Assembly (NCBI GenBank): GCA_038319025.1
Contig: JBBQCW010000020.1
Location: 1 to 49,956, forward strand
From: JBBQCW01 sp038319025
GTDB taxonomy: Bacteria > Actinomycetota > Thermoleophilia > Solirubrobacterales > Solirubrobacteraceae
Reading direction: 5' to 3'
Length of the DNA: 49,956 nucleotides
Shown here: positions 39,758 to 47,884 of the stretch, in pieces
Numbering within the stretch: the first letter of the stretch is position 1
Layout of the letters: the number at the start of each line of letters is the position of its first letter
Made by a program: the position numbers and the translations under genes
The notes under the pieces: generated by a model
What the model was told of the DNA's origin: nothing
Database searches by the model: none
The model's input: the letters and a program-made list of their open reading frames with translations, nothing else

Positions 39758-39773
39758 CCCGGAGGGCGGCCTC
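39750..39773. terminator. perfect 10-bp GC hairpin
   Basis: GAGGCCGCCC and GGGCGGCCTC pair around a CGGA loop, followed by AGTAAAACC. It could stop transcription of the hydrolase gene, but it is over 300 bp from that stop and lacks a U-run, so the call is tentative. Confidence 0.4.
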
Positions 39774-39828
39774 AGTAAAACCGTCAGTGCCGACCCGGGG
39801 CGTCCGGGCCGGCGGTCAGCGGATCAAC

Positions 39829-39900
39829 TGTGAATCCGCATCAAATTGACAGTCCGAGTCCGCACGAGATTGGCAGAGCGCGTCCGCACGAAGTTGTCAG
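39829..39900 (+). repeat. three 18-bp direct repeats at 24-bp period: probable transposon end
   Basis: Copies lie at 39835-39852 (TCCGCATCAAATTGACAG), 39859-39876 (TCCGCACGAGATTGGCAG) and 39883-39900 (TCCGCACGAAGTTGTCAG). A degenerate fourth copy with one inserted base may follow at about 39905. The array opens with TGTGAA at 39829, and many Tn7- and IS21-type elements begin with TG or TGT. Regularly spaced short repeats at the end are the known binding sites of TnsB/IstA/MuA-type transposases. The preceding five bases are TCAAC. Confidence 0.6.
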
Positions 39901-40025
39901 TGGGTTCGCAATGAGGCTGTACGGAGCGAACTACCCGAGTAGACCTCGACAAGCAACATTGGCGCCGATGGGACGTCCTCGACGGCGCCGGCGCTGAGTG
40001 CCCGCTGGCCTTCTGTGGCGGTTCG

Positions 40026-40229
40026 TCAGGGTGAGACGACTCGCATCCGTAGCCGCCTCGCCTCGGCTACGAGATACTCGGCTGCTCGCAGTGCGACGAT
40101 CCGCCTCGCGCTGCCTTCAGGCGCGTCGGTGGCAATGTCGCGTTGCCTGCAGGCGGCCGCCGCGATCGCTTCGCTCTGTCGCTCCCGCTCAGCCGGGGTT
40201 CTGCGCGGCTCGCGCATGACGGTCGACAC
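40026..40229 (-). CDS. small hypothetical protein
   Basis: Possible protein of 67 residues (63 from ATG 40217), rich in Ala, Arg and Glu and predicted helical (ERERQSEAIAAAACRQRDIA, then ALRAAEYLVAEARRLRMRV). It starts 9 bp after the stop of the AlbA_2 gene on the same strand, so it could be the last gene of that transcript. No family recognised. Overlapping frames on the other strand are less convincing. Confidence 0.42.
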   Translation of the reverse strand: MSTVMREPRRTPAERERQSEAIAAAACRQRDIATDAPEGSARRIVALRAAEYLVAEARRLRMRVVSP

Positions 40230-40238
40230 TGTTCGAGC

Positions 40239-41480
40239 CTACGCAAACGGGGTGTAGCCAGGACGACCGGTGGTGGCCTCGAACAGCCGGCCGAGAAGGC
40301 TCATGGCGATGGCCTTGGGGTCGTCTAGCTCGGAGACGGCTGCCAACCGCGTCACGCGCGTATAAGTGTCGCCCTTGTACCTCGGTACGAACTCCCAGTC
40401 GATGTAACCAGCGGTGCCTTGCAGATGTTCGTTCCGCCCAACCCCGATGCCGTCTCGGAGGTTGGTAACCCGCAGGCCGAGGTCGACTGCGCCGTAGTAC
40501 CCCGCCTGCTGCATGAGTACCGCGAAGGCCGCCAAGAACGCGGCCAGGTTCCCTGCGATGCCCTGTTCGTGGATCCACTTTTGCGCGTTCGGGTCGGGCC
40601 CTTGATTGCCGGACCCCTTGGCGGCGTTGCCCGCGAACAGGACAGCGCGCCCGTCGATGTTGAAGGTCATATCGCCCAGGTACACGACCATGTTCGGCTC
40701 GGGCTCAGACTGGTGCTGAGTCGAAAGCCGGTAAGAGTCCGCGCCGTTGTCGTGCCAGTAGGTCTGGTCGGCGAACGACGGGTCGTACCCTTGCGTCGTT
40801 AGCTGGGGTCGTGCAGAGCTCTGGATACGCAGTTGCAGCGCCGTGAGGTCGCCCGAGCGCTCGATGGCGGCGTCCCAGAGTCCCTGATCGGTCGGCACGG
40901 GCTGCACAAACGCGTGTAGGACGCCCTTGTCGGCCCCTTCGGGCACAAACGGGCAGTAGGTGAGGACCTCGTCAAGGCGGGCTTCGAGGTTGATTTCGCG
41001 CTGTTGGCGACGGCCGTATGACTGGGCGATCTCGTGCTCATCCAAGCGACGGTTGCCGCGTGGTCCGCGCCCATAGAACCGCCGGTCCCCGCCCACCGTC
41101 ACCTGATGCGGAGCCCGCGGCGATGGCGGCACCATAAGCAGGAGGTAGCCGTTCGCGGGGTCGCCCGGGAGGGTGAACGGCCGAAACTGGATGTGCGGGA
41201 CCTCCATGATGGAGGTCTGGACGATGTTGGAGATGCGATCTGAGACGCCCGCTAACTGGATCGGGCACCGTACCGTTAGGCGCTCGTCCTCGTCCTCGCC
41301 AACGCCGTAAAGGATGGTCCCCCCTGCGGTGCTCATCGCCGCCACGTCTTCCGCAATCGAGGCGTTGCCCTTCTTGGTCGACGGCGGCGGCTCGCGCTTC
41401 CCATCGAACGACGACGTCTCCTCAAGATCGCCGCCTGCGATGGCAGCCTCGACCTCGTCTACGTTGCTCGGAACCCACAT
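40239..41480 (-). CDS. AlbA_2 (Schlafen-like) ATP/DNA-binding-domain protein, possible antiphage cargo
   Basis: Protein of 413 residues. The N-terminal AlbA_2 domain covers about 15-150: a lead-in LEETSSFDGKREPPPSTKKG, then SIAEDVAAMSTAGGTILYGV (the family's A-x-x-N/S-x-x-G-G-x-I/L-x-x-G-V), and later FYGRGPRGNRRLDEHEI. The C-terminal two thirds are unassigned. AlbA_2/Schlafen-type domains occur in transcription regulators and in defence proteins. The start is ATG 41480; the frame's upstream extension is not coding. It is divergent from the TOPRIM gene, and the two look like one cargo module. Confidence 0.75.
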   Translation of the reverse strand: MWVPSNVDEVEAAIAGGDLEETSSFDGKREPPPSTKKGNASIAEDVAAMSTAGGTILYGVGEDEDERLTVRCPIQLAGVSDRISNIVQTSIMEVPHIQFRPFTLPGDPANGYLLLMVPPSPRAPHQVTVGGDRRFYGRGPRGNRRLDEHEIAQSYGRRQQREINLEARLDEVLTYCPFVPEGADKGVLHAFVQPVPTDQGLWDAAIERSGDLTALQLRIQSSARPQLTTQGYDPSFADQTYWHDNGADSYRLSTQHQSEPEPNMVVYLGDMTFNIDGRAVLFAGNAAKGSGNQGPDPNAQKWIHEQGIAGNLAAFLAAFAVLMQQAGYYGAVDLGLRVTNLRDGIGVGRNEHLQGTAGYIDWEFVPRYKGDTYTRVTRLAAVSELDDPKAIAMSLLGRLFEATTGRPGYTPFA

Positions 41481-41670
41481 CTGTCTCGAGCCTACACGCG
41501 ACCTCGTAGCGAACTTCCTCGTCGCGCGCCGTGACACGACATCCTGGACTCGGCTCCCGCGAAAACGGAGCCTCCTAGTCTTCGCGCGCAGCGGTAGTCC
41601 CGGGAGTTCCCGGGGGACGAGGAGCCTTCGAGGTGCCTTCGAGGCGATTCGAGCGGGATAGGGTCGGCAG
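41481..41670. promoter_or_regulatory. 190-bp divergent promoter region of the two cargo genes
   Basis: The AlbA_2 and TOPRIM genes read outward from this gap, so both promoters, or one shared control site, must lie here. CCCGGGAGTTCCCGGG near 41606 is a nearly perfect inverted repeat and a candidate operator. No clear -10 and -35 pair stands out. Confidence 0.45.
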
Positions 41671-43428
41671 ATGCGCCTGTGGACACGACGGACGTCACCA
41701 ATCACGAGCTGCGGCATGACGTGGCGAGAGCTATATCGACAGGGTTGCTTCTTCCAGAATGAACTCGTCGGCGCGAACGCCATGCGATCGTCTGCGAGAG
41801 ACCGCGGCTGGCAGGTCAGCCTCGGGCGCGAGACCTGGGAATCCTGGGATGAGGCTGGCGCGTTGCGTCCACTGGCGTTCGCCCAGGCCCAGTACATGGG
41901 AGGCATGGCCGCGGCGGCGATGGAGGACGACGAGATCCTCTTTACGGAGGAGTTCGTGTACCGGTCGTGGGACGAGCTTGCGTTCGAGCTGTACGGCCGG
42001 CCGCAAGTGCTGGAGCGGTACAACCCCTGGCAGAAGCTCATGTTCGAGGAGGTCATCGGCATGGAGCGCGCCGAGTTTTGCGTCAGCGACCTCCTGGACG
42101 AGAAGCAGCGCGCGAACGGGTGGGGTGCCGTCGGCTCTCTGCTCGAACAGCAGGCTTTGGACTGGGCCGCTCTGAACGAGGCGTGGGACCCACTGCTCAA
42201 AGTCCTCGCGCGCATTCAGCCTCGCTACTGGCCCATCGTGCGCGGGCGCGTCTCGCTCTTGTCCGACGTCGAGACTGGCGAGCATTACGACCCCCTCGAC
42301 CGCGCACCGTTCGTCCCCACCGACGCGCTCCACGAGCTAGGCGTCACGACTGACGACATCGCTGGCGCGTACACATACCTCGCAATCCGCGCCCACCCCT
42401 TCGACCACGGCGACGAGCTTGCGCTTCTTGGCCAGATGATCCCGCGTGAGCGCCGCCTGAAGTTCAAAGGCAGAGCACGAGTTGCTCAAGACTTCCTCGA
42501 TGCCGCTGAGGTACTGCGGCGCTTCTATCGTGACCTGACTGGCGATCTGCTTCCCGATCCGGACATCGTCGGCAAGGCTTACGGATCGGAGTACGAGATC
42601 AACGACCGAACCGAACGACGCGAGAAGTCATTCGGTCATGGTCGGACGCTCACACCAGACGCCGCCGACGGGCGGCATCTTCTCCTTCGACTAGGGATCT
42701 ACCCGCACACCATTCACGTGATCGTCGAGGGCGAGACCGAAGCGAACGTGGTCATCGGCTTTCTCGACCGGGTCATCGGCAGCTACTTCACCGAACAGCT
42801 GACCATCACCAACATCCGCGGTGTAGGCAACGCGATCAAAGTCGAGGAGGTCGTCGCCACGATCCTCAACTACGCCGAGAGCACCGTGATGATCCTCGAC
42901 AATGAGGGGCCGGTCACGACTGTTGTCGAGCGCCTGATTGCCAGCGGCGTCGTGCTGACGGAGAACGTGCTCGTCGTGCCGAGCAGTTTCGAAGAATCCA
43001 ACTTCGCCGACGACGAACTGGTGCAAGTCGCTCATGAAATCGCTGCTCGACCAACGGATCAACGCCCTGCCGCGAAACTCGTCCTCGACGGCGAAACGCT
43101 GCGCGATTACCACGATGACCGGTGCGGTCGTGCATCCGGCAAGGAGAAGCCTGGTCTTGCCGACAGCCTCTTGACGCTCGCACGTTGGCCCGCTCACGGC
43201 GCGGTGCAACTCACAAAGCCACAGCTTGCCGAGGGCCTTCTGAAGATGCTGGTCGAGGAGTTCGAAGCGGCCAAGGACGACGAGGCCCAAGCACAGCTGT
43301 TCCAGCGTCGTCCGGTCGTCCAGTTGCTGGTGCAGCGCATCGCCAATCCACTGATCAACCAACCGTTGGACCGACTCAGTAGCCGCGGGCGACGGGCTCG
43401 CAAGACGACGGCGGAAGAGTTCTCATGA
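41671..43428 (+). CDS. TOPRIM-domain (OLD-like) nuclease-like protein, possible antiphage cargo
   Basis: Protein of 585 residues (570 from ATG 41716). The first 340 residues are helical and unassigned (LERYNPWQKLMFEEVIG near 114). A TOPRIM domain follows from about 345: HTIHVIVEGETEANVVIGF with Glu353, then MILDNEGP (410-412 read D-N-E where OLD/DnaG proteins have D-x-D), and SSFEESNFADDEL. No ABC-type ATPase domain is fused, unlike OLD or GajA. OLD-like TOPRIM nucleases are frequent in antiphage systems. The partner is probably the divergent AlbA_2 protein. Confidence 0.72.
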   Translation: MRLWTRRTSPITSCGMTWRELYRQGCFFQNELVGANAMRSSARDRGWQVSLGRETWESWDEAGALRPLAFAQAQYMGGMAAAAMEDDEILFTEEFVYRSWDELAFELYGRPQVLERYNPWQKLMFEEVIGMERAEFCVSDLLDEKQRANGWGAVGSLLEQQALDWAALNEAWDPLLKVLARIQPRYWPIVRGRVSLLSDVETGEHYDPLDRAPFVPTDALHELGVTTDDIAGAYTYLAIRAHPFDHGDELALLGQMIPRERRLKFKGRARVAQDFLDAAEVLRRFYRDLTGDLLPDPDIVGKAYGSEYEINDRTERREKSFGHGRTLTPDAADGRHLLLRLGIYPHTIHVIVEGETEANVVIGFLDRVIGSYFTEQLTITNIRGVGNAIKVEEVVATILNYAESTVMILDNEGPVTTVVERLIASGVVLTENVLVVPSSFEESNFADDELVQVAHEIAARPTDQRPAAKLVLDGETLRDYHDDRCGRASGKEKPGLADSLLTLARWPAHGAVQLTKPQLAEGLLKMLVEEFEAAKDDEAQAQLFQRRPVVQLLVQRIANPLINQPLDRLSSRGRRARKTTAEEFS

Positions 43429-43674
43429 GCCGATCATGAGGCGAGCCCTTCCAGGCGCCGACCGGTAGATCGGGCCGAGCAGATGGTCGCCCAGCGAGCA
43501 CGGCCCTGGATGACGGCTAGGGAATGGGCGAGGCCCGCGGGCCGTGAGTTGGTTGACGCTGGTTCATCGACCAAAATCCGGAGTTCGGGGTCACGTGTCC
43601 TCTTGGCTGCTGGTTTCGCTTAAAAGGAGAAGCAAGCGTCCCGAACGCACCCTCCAAGCGCTTAAGACGCGCCA
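43429..43674. other. 246-bp gap between convergent cargo and transposition operon, no gene seen
   Basis: This DNA is visibly less GC-rich than the chromosome, with runs such as CTTAAAAGGAG near 43619. No frame of coding character and no copy of the 18-bp end repeat were found. It should hold the terminators of the TOPRIM gene and of the leftward operon. Confidence 0.4.
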
Positions 43675-44355
43675 CTATGAGCCCAGACTGAACGCTGCAG
43701 CTTCGGTGAGCTCGAGTCCTTCCTCGGTCTTGTGGATGACACCGAGCTTGATCAGGCGGGAGACTGACACCCTTTGCGGGTTGCTGAGGTTGCGTTCCCA
43801 GATGTGATCTCCGCGTCCGATCATGATGTCGTGGAGCACTCGCGCGTCGCTCTGGAGTAGGCCTCGGTCGCTGATCTGCTCTCGTGCGAGCAGCTGCCTT
43901 TCACGATCGTCGAGCACCCCCGGCCGCGATCGCAGCGACCATCCTTGCGGGTTGTACCTGAGTTCTTGCCCGGTGTCCTGCAGCTGGGTCTCGAGGGAGC
44001 GAAGGGCTTGCGTCGTTCGTTTGAGAGTCCATCCGAACGTCCGTGCGAGTTCCTCCCTTGACGTGCGCCGCGTGCTTTCGGTGAGGGCGGCGTGCACCTT
44101 GACCTCATCGGCGGTGAGCGGTCGGTCGACGCGTTCGAAGCTGTTGGTCGTGAACAGGCCTCCGGGGTGCATCTGCAGCGTGTCGGCAAGCGCCATCAGC
44201 TGGTGGAGTGGAATGTCCCGCACCCGCTCGCCCGCCTCGATGCGGGAAACCATCGCGGTGTTGGCTGCGATTTGGTCAGCCACAGCCCGCTGGGAGAGGC
44301 ACAGACCGAGTCGACGGTTACGAATCGCGTACGCGTTCAGGACGGGAGTGCTCAT
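43675..44355 (-). CDS. XRE-family helix-turn-helix protein with winged-helix domains, last gene of the transposition operon
   Basis: DNA-binding protein of 226 residues. An XRE-type helix-turn-helix spans about 8-62 (LSQRAVADQIAANTAMVSRI then E-A-G-E). A winged-helix-like region follows at about 78-150 (TSREELARTFGWTLKRTTQA, ending WSLRSRP), and a second small one lies near the C-terminus (RLIKLGVIHKTEEGLELTEA). The start overlaps the previous stop by 4 bp (ATGA). It may repress the operon or take part in target choice. Cro-like proteins have not, to my knowledge, been shown to select Tn7 targets. Confidence 0.8.
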   Translation of the reverse strand: MSTPVLNAYAIRNRRLGLCLSQRAVADQIAANTAMVSRIEAGERVRDIPLHQLMALADTLQMHPGGLFTTNSFERVDRPLTADEVKVHAALTESTRRTSREELARTFGWTLKRTTQALRSLETQLQDTGQELRYNPQGWSLRSRPGVLDDRERQLLAREQISDRGLLQSDARVLHDIMIGRGDHIWERNLSNPQRVSVSRLIKLGVIHKTEEGLELTEAAAFSLGS

Positions 44356-45653
44356 AGCGCGCTTACTCCTACGCCGTGTCGCTGAACCCAGCTTCGCGGG
44401 GTATCGACCGTGAGCGCGTTCCAGCTGGCGCTGAGCGACAAGCCGGTGTCCTTGGTGATCTGGGAGGTCGCGTTTGACAGTGCCCGAGCGCTCGCGCGGC
44501 CGTCGCCACGGTCGCCGGTCTCCCGGCCGGTCTCCTGCAAGAACAGACCATCGTCCTTGGTATCCGCGTGGATCAGGTCCATGCAGAGTAGGTGGGTGCG
44601 CAGGATGCCCCGGGCGTAATCGGGTATCTCGGCAGAAGCGCTGGCGAGCGTGACGAGGTCACCGTCCGCGGTGACATCACTCAGGTTGAGGGGCTCGATC
44701 TCGGGAGTGCCGGCGCGGGTTGCGAGAACGACAACTCCGAGTGCTGCATACCGGGGGCTTGAGTACCCGCGCAGCAGACGGGCCGCCGCCTCGTCCAGGC
44801 CGTAGACCTGTTCCGTTTCGCCCAGCCGCTGCGCGAGGCGAGGCAAGCTGACCTTCACCAACCACCCGGCATGGAAGAGCGAGATCTGCGCGGCGCGCAA
44901 CAGCACGAGCATCTCGCGCTGGTTGCGACAGGTCCGCATCCTCGCCCGCAGATGCTCGGCCAGCTCATCCTCGGTGAGCTCCTCGCCGGCAAGGCGCCCG
45001 GTAAGCCAGCGGTGTGTGTCGGCGCGATGGTCGGCGAGGAGCTCGTCCACACGCTCGAAGTCATCAGCACTGAGCAGGTCCCGGCACGCGGCGCGGAACG
45101 TGGTGAAGTCGTCGCCAGGAAGCTCAGGCAAACCGGCGTCGAGTGGGGTGGTGGCGCTGGCCTCCAGCTCGACAGCGTCGGCCTTGCGCGATGCGCCAGC
45201 CCATTGCCCGAGGAAGTCTTCGGCGCTCATGCGGCGAAACGGCCATTCCTTGTCGACCATGTCGCGTTGCGTGCGCCGAAGGCTGCCGCCCTGCGAGATA
45301 AGCCACAGTCGCGCGCCGCTGAAGACTGCGAGCTCCACCAGGTAGTTCCATTCACGCAGCGAGATGTTCTGAGCCCGGGTCACGATCAGGTCCTGGATCT
45401 GCTCGCCGGCCGTCCAAGCACGCGCCCAGTCCCACAGGCGCTGCGAATTGCGCGGGCTACCCGCGTGCCCCTGCTCCTTGCCGAGCGCTCGCAGAACGTC
45501 CAGGGCAAGCCAGTGCAGGTTGCGGCTGTCCGGACTGGCCTCGATCACCAGTCGGCCCGCGCGGATGTCATGAAGGTCACGAATCCGCTCGAGCAGCTCT
45601 CGTTCGTCCTCGAGTTCGTGCACAAGCGTCAGGGAGGGCTCAGGCGGCAACAC
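44352..45653 (-). CDS. candidate target selector: degenerate AAA-like domain plus inactivated tyrosine-recombinase-like domain
   Basis: Protein of 433 residues from GTG 45653, with GGAGG 5 nt ahead. Residues 30-150 look like the neighbouring TnsC-type ATPase stripped of its motifs. DLIVTRAQNISLREW (88-102) aligns with TnsC's LVVIDEAQSL block, and RLWLISQGGS aligns with its ALMLVGGP, but no Walker A exists. Residues 295-433 resemble a tyrosine recombinase core: ATRAGTPEIEPLNLSDV (311-327) lines up with box I, the catalytic Arg replaced by Gly315, and TVDTPRSWVQRHGV (415-428) resembles box II with Asp for His. The tail stops before any Tyr nucleophile. No TniQ zinc finger is present. Confidence 0.6.
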   Translation of the reverse strand: MLPPEPSLTLVHELEDERELLERIRDLHDIRAGRLVIEASPDSRNLHWLALDVLRALGKEQGHAGSPRNSQRLWDWARAWTAGEQIQDLIVTRAQNISLREWNYLVELAVFSGARLWLISQGGSLRRTQRDMVDKEWPFRRMSAEDFLGQWAGASRKADAVELEASATTPLDAGLPELPGDDFTTFRAACRDLLSADDFERVDELLADHRADTHRWLTGRLAGEELTEDELAEHLRARMRTCRNQREMLVLLRAAQISLFHAGWLVKVSLPRLAQRLGETEQVYGLDEAAARLLRGYSSPRYAALGVVVLATRAGTPEIEPLNLSDVTADGDLVTLASASAEIPDYARGILRTHLLCMDLIHADTKDDGLFLQETGRETGDRGDGRASARALSNATSQITKDTGLSLSASWNALTVDTPRSWVQRHGVGVSAL

Positions 45654-46374
45654 GGACGCCTCCGAGCAATCGGGTGCAGTGCACGATCAAGTCCTCGGTG
45701 AGGACTTCGGTGGTCTGACGTTCGAGCGTCCTGACCGCGGTCTTGGTGAGGTTGCGCCACTCGCGGAAGTGACCACGGGCAAACTCGTCGGCGAGCAGGA
45801 TGAGCTCAGGTTCTACGTCCGCCCAGACTGGGTGGTATTGGGGGATGATCGTGAGCAGTTCCTGCTCAGTGAGCGGGCGCATCTCCTCGCGCCGGTACAC
45901 GCGGCTGCGCAGCTGCGGGTATCGGCTCAGGATCCTCCAGCAGTCCGGGCCGCCGACGAGCATCAGCGCGAATGTGGTGCGGCGGTCGTCGTGCAGGTAG
46001 CGCAGGTGCTCGATGCCCTGGTAGCCGAGTGACTGGGCTTCGTCGATGACAACGAGCCGCGGGGTCTCAGCCAGGACGTTCATGAGCTGCTCGCGCAGCT
46101 CGTATCGCGGAGCGTCTTGATCAAACCCGGTGACGGCCGCGAGCACTTCGCGGGTGATGCCCTTCGGCGTTGTGCGTTTGTCGGCCTGGAGGTACACGAC
46201 GGGCAGCTGCTGGCGGCTCATGGCGTGCTGCACGGCATACGTCTTGCCGATGCCCGCGGGCCCGTGCACCACACCGATCTCCATCTCGTCAACGATGTCG
46301 TCCGTGGCCAGCTGGGTGAACGCGAACCCCTCGGTGTTCATCGTGACGGAGCCTTCGAGCTTGCGATCAGACAT
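45640..46374 (-). CDS. TnsC/TniB-like AAA+ ATPase of the transposon
   Basis: Transposition regulator of 244 residues that would bind target DNA with ATP and recruit the transposase. Walker A GPAGIGKT lies at residues 38-45 and Walker B RLVVIDEAQ at about 106-114, followed by SLGYQGIEHLRYLHD and the sensor strand FALMLVGGP. The fold is that of short MuB/TniB/IstB-type ATPases rather than the long Tn7 TnsC. ATG 46374 has GGAGG 6 nt upstream and overlaps the transposase end by 8 bp. The next gene overlaps by 14 bp. Confidence 0.88.
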   Translation of the reverse strand: MSDRKLEGSVTMNTEGFAFTQLATDDIVDEMEIGVVHGPAGIGKTYAVQHAMSRQQLPVVYLQADKRTTPKGITREVLAAVTGFDQDAPRYELREQLMNVLAETPRLVVIDEAQSLGYQGIEHLRYLHDDRRTTFALMLVGGPDCWRILSRYPQLRSRVYRREEMRPLTEQELLTIIPQYHPVWADVEPELILLADEFARGHFREWRNLTKTAVRTLERQTTEVLTEDLIVHCTRLLGGVRVAA

Positions 46375-47884
46375 CACGCGCCTCCGCGGTGACCGGCTGG
46401 TTCAGGCCCGCGATGACTGGCCGTGTTGTCTTGCTCCGCTTCTTCTGCGCGCCCTGGCGGTACGGGACGCCTTCCTCGCGTGCCTCGTCGTGAGTGATCG
46501 TTGTCAGCAGGTCAGGTGTGCCCGATGTGGTCATCGGTGCGTGCCGGACCCGTGAGCGTCGGTTCCGCCTGTTGGCCAGGGTGTTCGCGGTCTCGTTGCT
46601 CTTGCGGCGAGCCTTGATGAACTCCTGGATCTCGTCCTCGTCCAGGGTGCCTTGGGGCACGGCCTTGCAGAGGAACTCGCCGTCGCGGTACACCTCGATC
46701 TGCCGGTCGTCATGGGGCACGAACGCGATCTGCACGACTTCACCGACCAGCCCATGAAGCTCGGGCGCGATGTAGTCCTTCTTAGCCCAGCGGATACCCG
46801 ACTTGCTGATCGTGCGCTCGTCTGTCGGGGTGGTCAGCCACCGAAGGTCCTCATCGGGCACTGCCTCGATGGCGTGCAGGTCCGCGTTCCATACCTGCGC
46901 AGGGGTGCGGCCACCGAGAGCCCCATGCGGGCGCTCGTAGTTGTAGTACTGCACCCACGTGCTCACGCGCTCGTAGAGTTCTTCCATACTGATCGGAGCC
47001 GAGTCCTCGAAGAGGTCCGCGAGGGTGCCGTCGAGGCGGCGCGGCCCGTTGGTGTTCAGCGGCATCGGTGCGATCAGCTCCTGCTGGATCGTCCGCTGCA
47101 CCCGTTCGACCTTTCCTTTCAGCGTTGGAGAATAGGCACGAGCGGGCACGCCGTTGATCCCCAGTACTCCGATGACCTGCGTGACGCTGTTGGCCAAGAA
47201 CTCCAGGCCGTTGTCCCACACGATCGTGCCCGGCTTTCCGAACCCCGGGCCCATCTCCGGTTCTCTACTTATTGAGCGGCGCAATGCGGCCAGGACGGTT
47301 CCGGCGTTCGGCTGCACATCCAGTGCCCAGCCCGGAATGACGCGGGACTTGCCGTCGATCATCGGCGTCCACCACACCTTCACCCCATGCGTCCCGCCAG
47401 GCGGGATCACCAGCACTGGCAGCTCGACATGGTCGGCCTCCCACAGCTCGTTGATGGATTGCGGCTCATGCCGCAAGTACACGGTCTTCAGACGACGAGC
47501 CTCGATGCCGCCTGATGCGTGGGCACGCTCAGCCGGAGTGAACTCGCGCTTGAACGCACGGGACAGGGTGTCCCACGACGGTGTCTCGAGCCCCTCGGCC
47601 TGCATTGCACGGCGCACACCCGCGACGCTGCCGCCGTGCTCGAAGTACAGCTCCTTCTCCCGTTCGGACAGTTCGTGCCGTGAACGCGGCACCCGGCGGC
47701 TGCCGTGCTTTACGTACCTCCATGCCGTGCGCTCGGACACGCCGAGCACCTCGGCGGTCGACCGGACATACGAGCTCGGCAACGACCCGTTGCTCTCGCG
47801 GGCTTGGCGCATCGTGTTCACGATCCGCTCACGCGCGTCAGGGTACGAGGCAGGTGCCGGCATCGGATGCAGGGCGCCTACCAT
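46367..47884 (-). CDS. TnsB/TniA-type DDE transposase (rve integrase core with Mu C-terminal domain)
   Basis: Transposase of 505 residues that joins 3' ends to target DNA. An N-terminal helix-turn-helix (STAEVLGVSERTAWRYVKHG, about 42-61) would bind the end repeats. The RNase-H-like core has the full catalytic triad, Asp151 (LWEADHVELP), Asp224 (IVWDNGLEF) and Glu260 (KGKVERVQ), with the last two 35 residues apart as in retroviral-type integrases. YNYERPHGALGGRTP follows. A Mu_transpos_C-like barrel lies near 355-420 (KDYIAPELHGLVGE). It overlaps the nuclease gene by 7 bp and has GAGG upstream. Confidence 0.92.
   Translation of the reverse strand: MVGALHPMPAPASYPDARERIVNTMRQARESNGSLPSSYVRSTAEVLGVSERTAWRYVKHGSRRVPRSRHELSEREKELYFEHGGSVAGVRRAMQAEGLETPSWDTLSRAFKREFTPAERAHASGGIEARRLKTVYLRHEPQSINELWEADHVELPVLVIPPGGTHGVKVWWTPMIDGKSRVIPGWALDVQPNAGTVLAALRRSISREPEMGPGFGKPGTIVWDNGLEFLANSVTQVIGVLGINGVPARAYSPTLKGKVERVQRTIQQELIAPMPLNTNGPRRLDGTLADLFEDSAPISMEELYERVSTWVQYYNYERPHGALGGRTPAQVWNADLHAIEAVPDEDLRWLTTPTDERTISKSGIRWAKKDYIAPELHGLVGEVVQIAFVPHDDRQIEVYRDGEFLCKAVPQGTLDEDEIQEFIKARRKSNETANTLANRRNRRSRVRHAPMTTSGTPDLLTTITHDEAREEGVPYRQGAQKKRSKTTRPVIAGLNQPVTAEARDV

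Larger units (their letters stand above)
39433..39828. other. gene-free, repeat-rich stretch between chromosome and accessory region
   Basis: No coding frame with reasonable composition was found. The stretch holds a 9-bp perfect hairpin, a run of about 19-bp tandem repeats and a 10-bp perfect hairpin, listed separately. The words tctacccc and gtaggg recur (near 39525, 39611 and 39637). It ends at the TGT that opens the 24-bp-period repeat array. Confidence 0.6.

Noticed and set aside
44352..45653. TniQ/TnsD assignment for the 433-residue protein
   Set aside because: No CxxC zinc-finger pairs and no TniQ-type N-terminus; the visible similarities are to AAA and tyrosine-recombinase cores.
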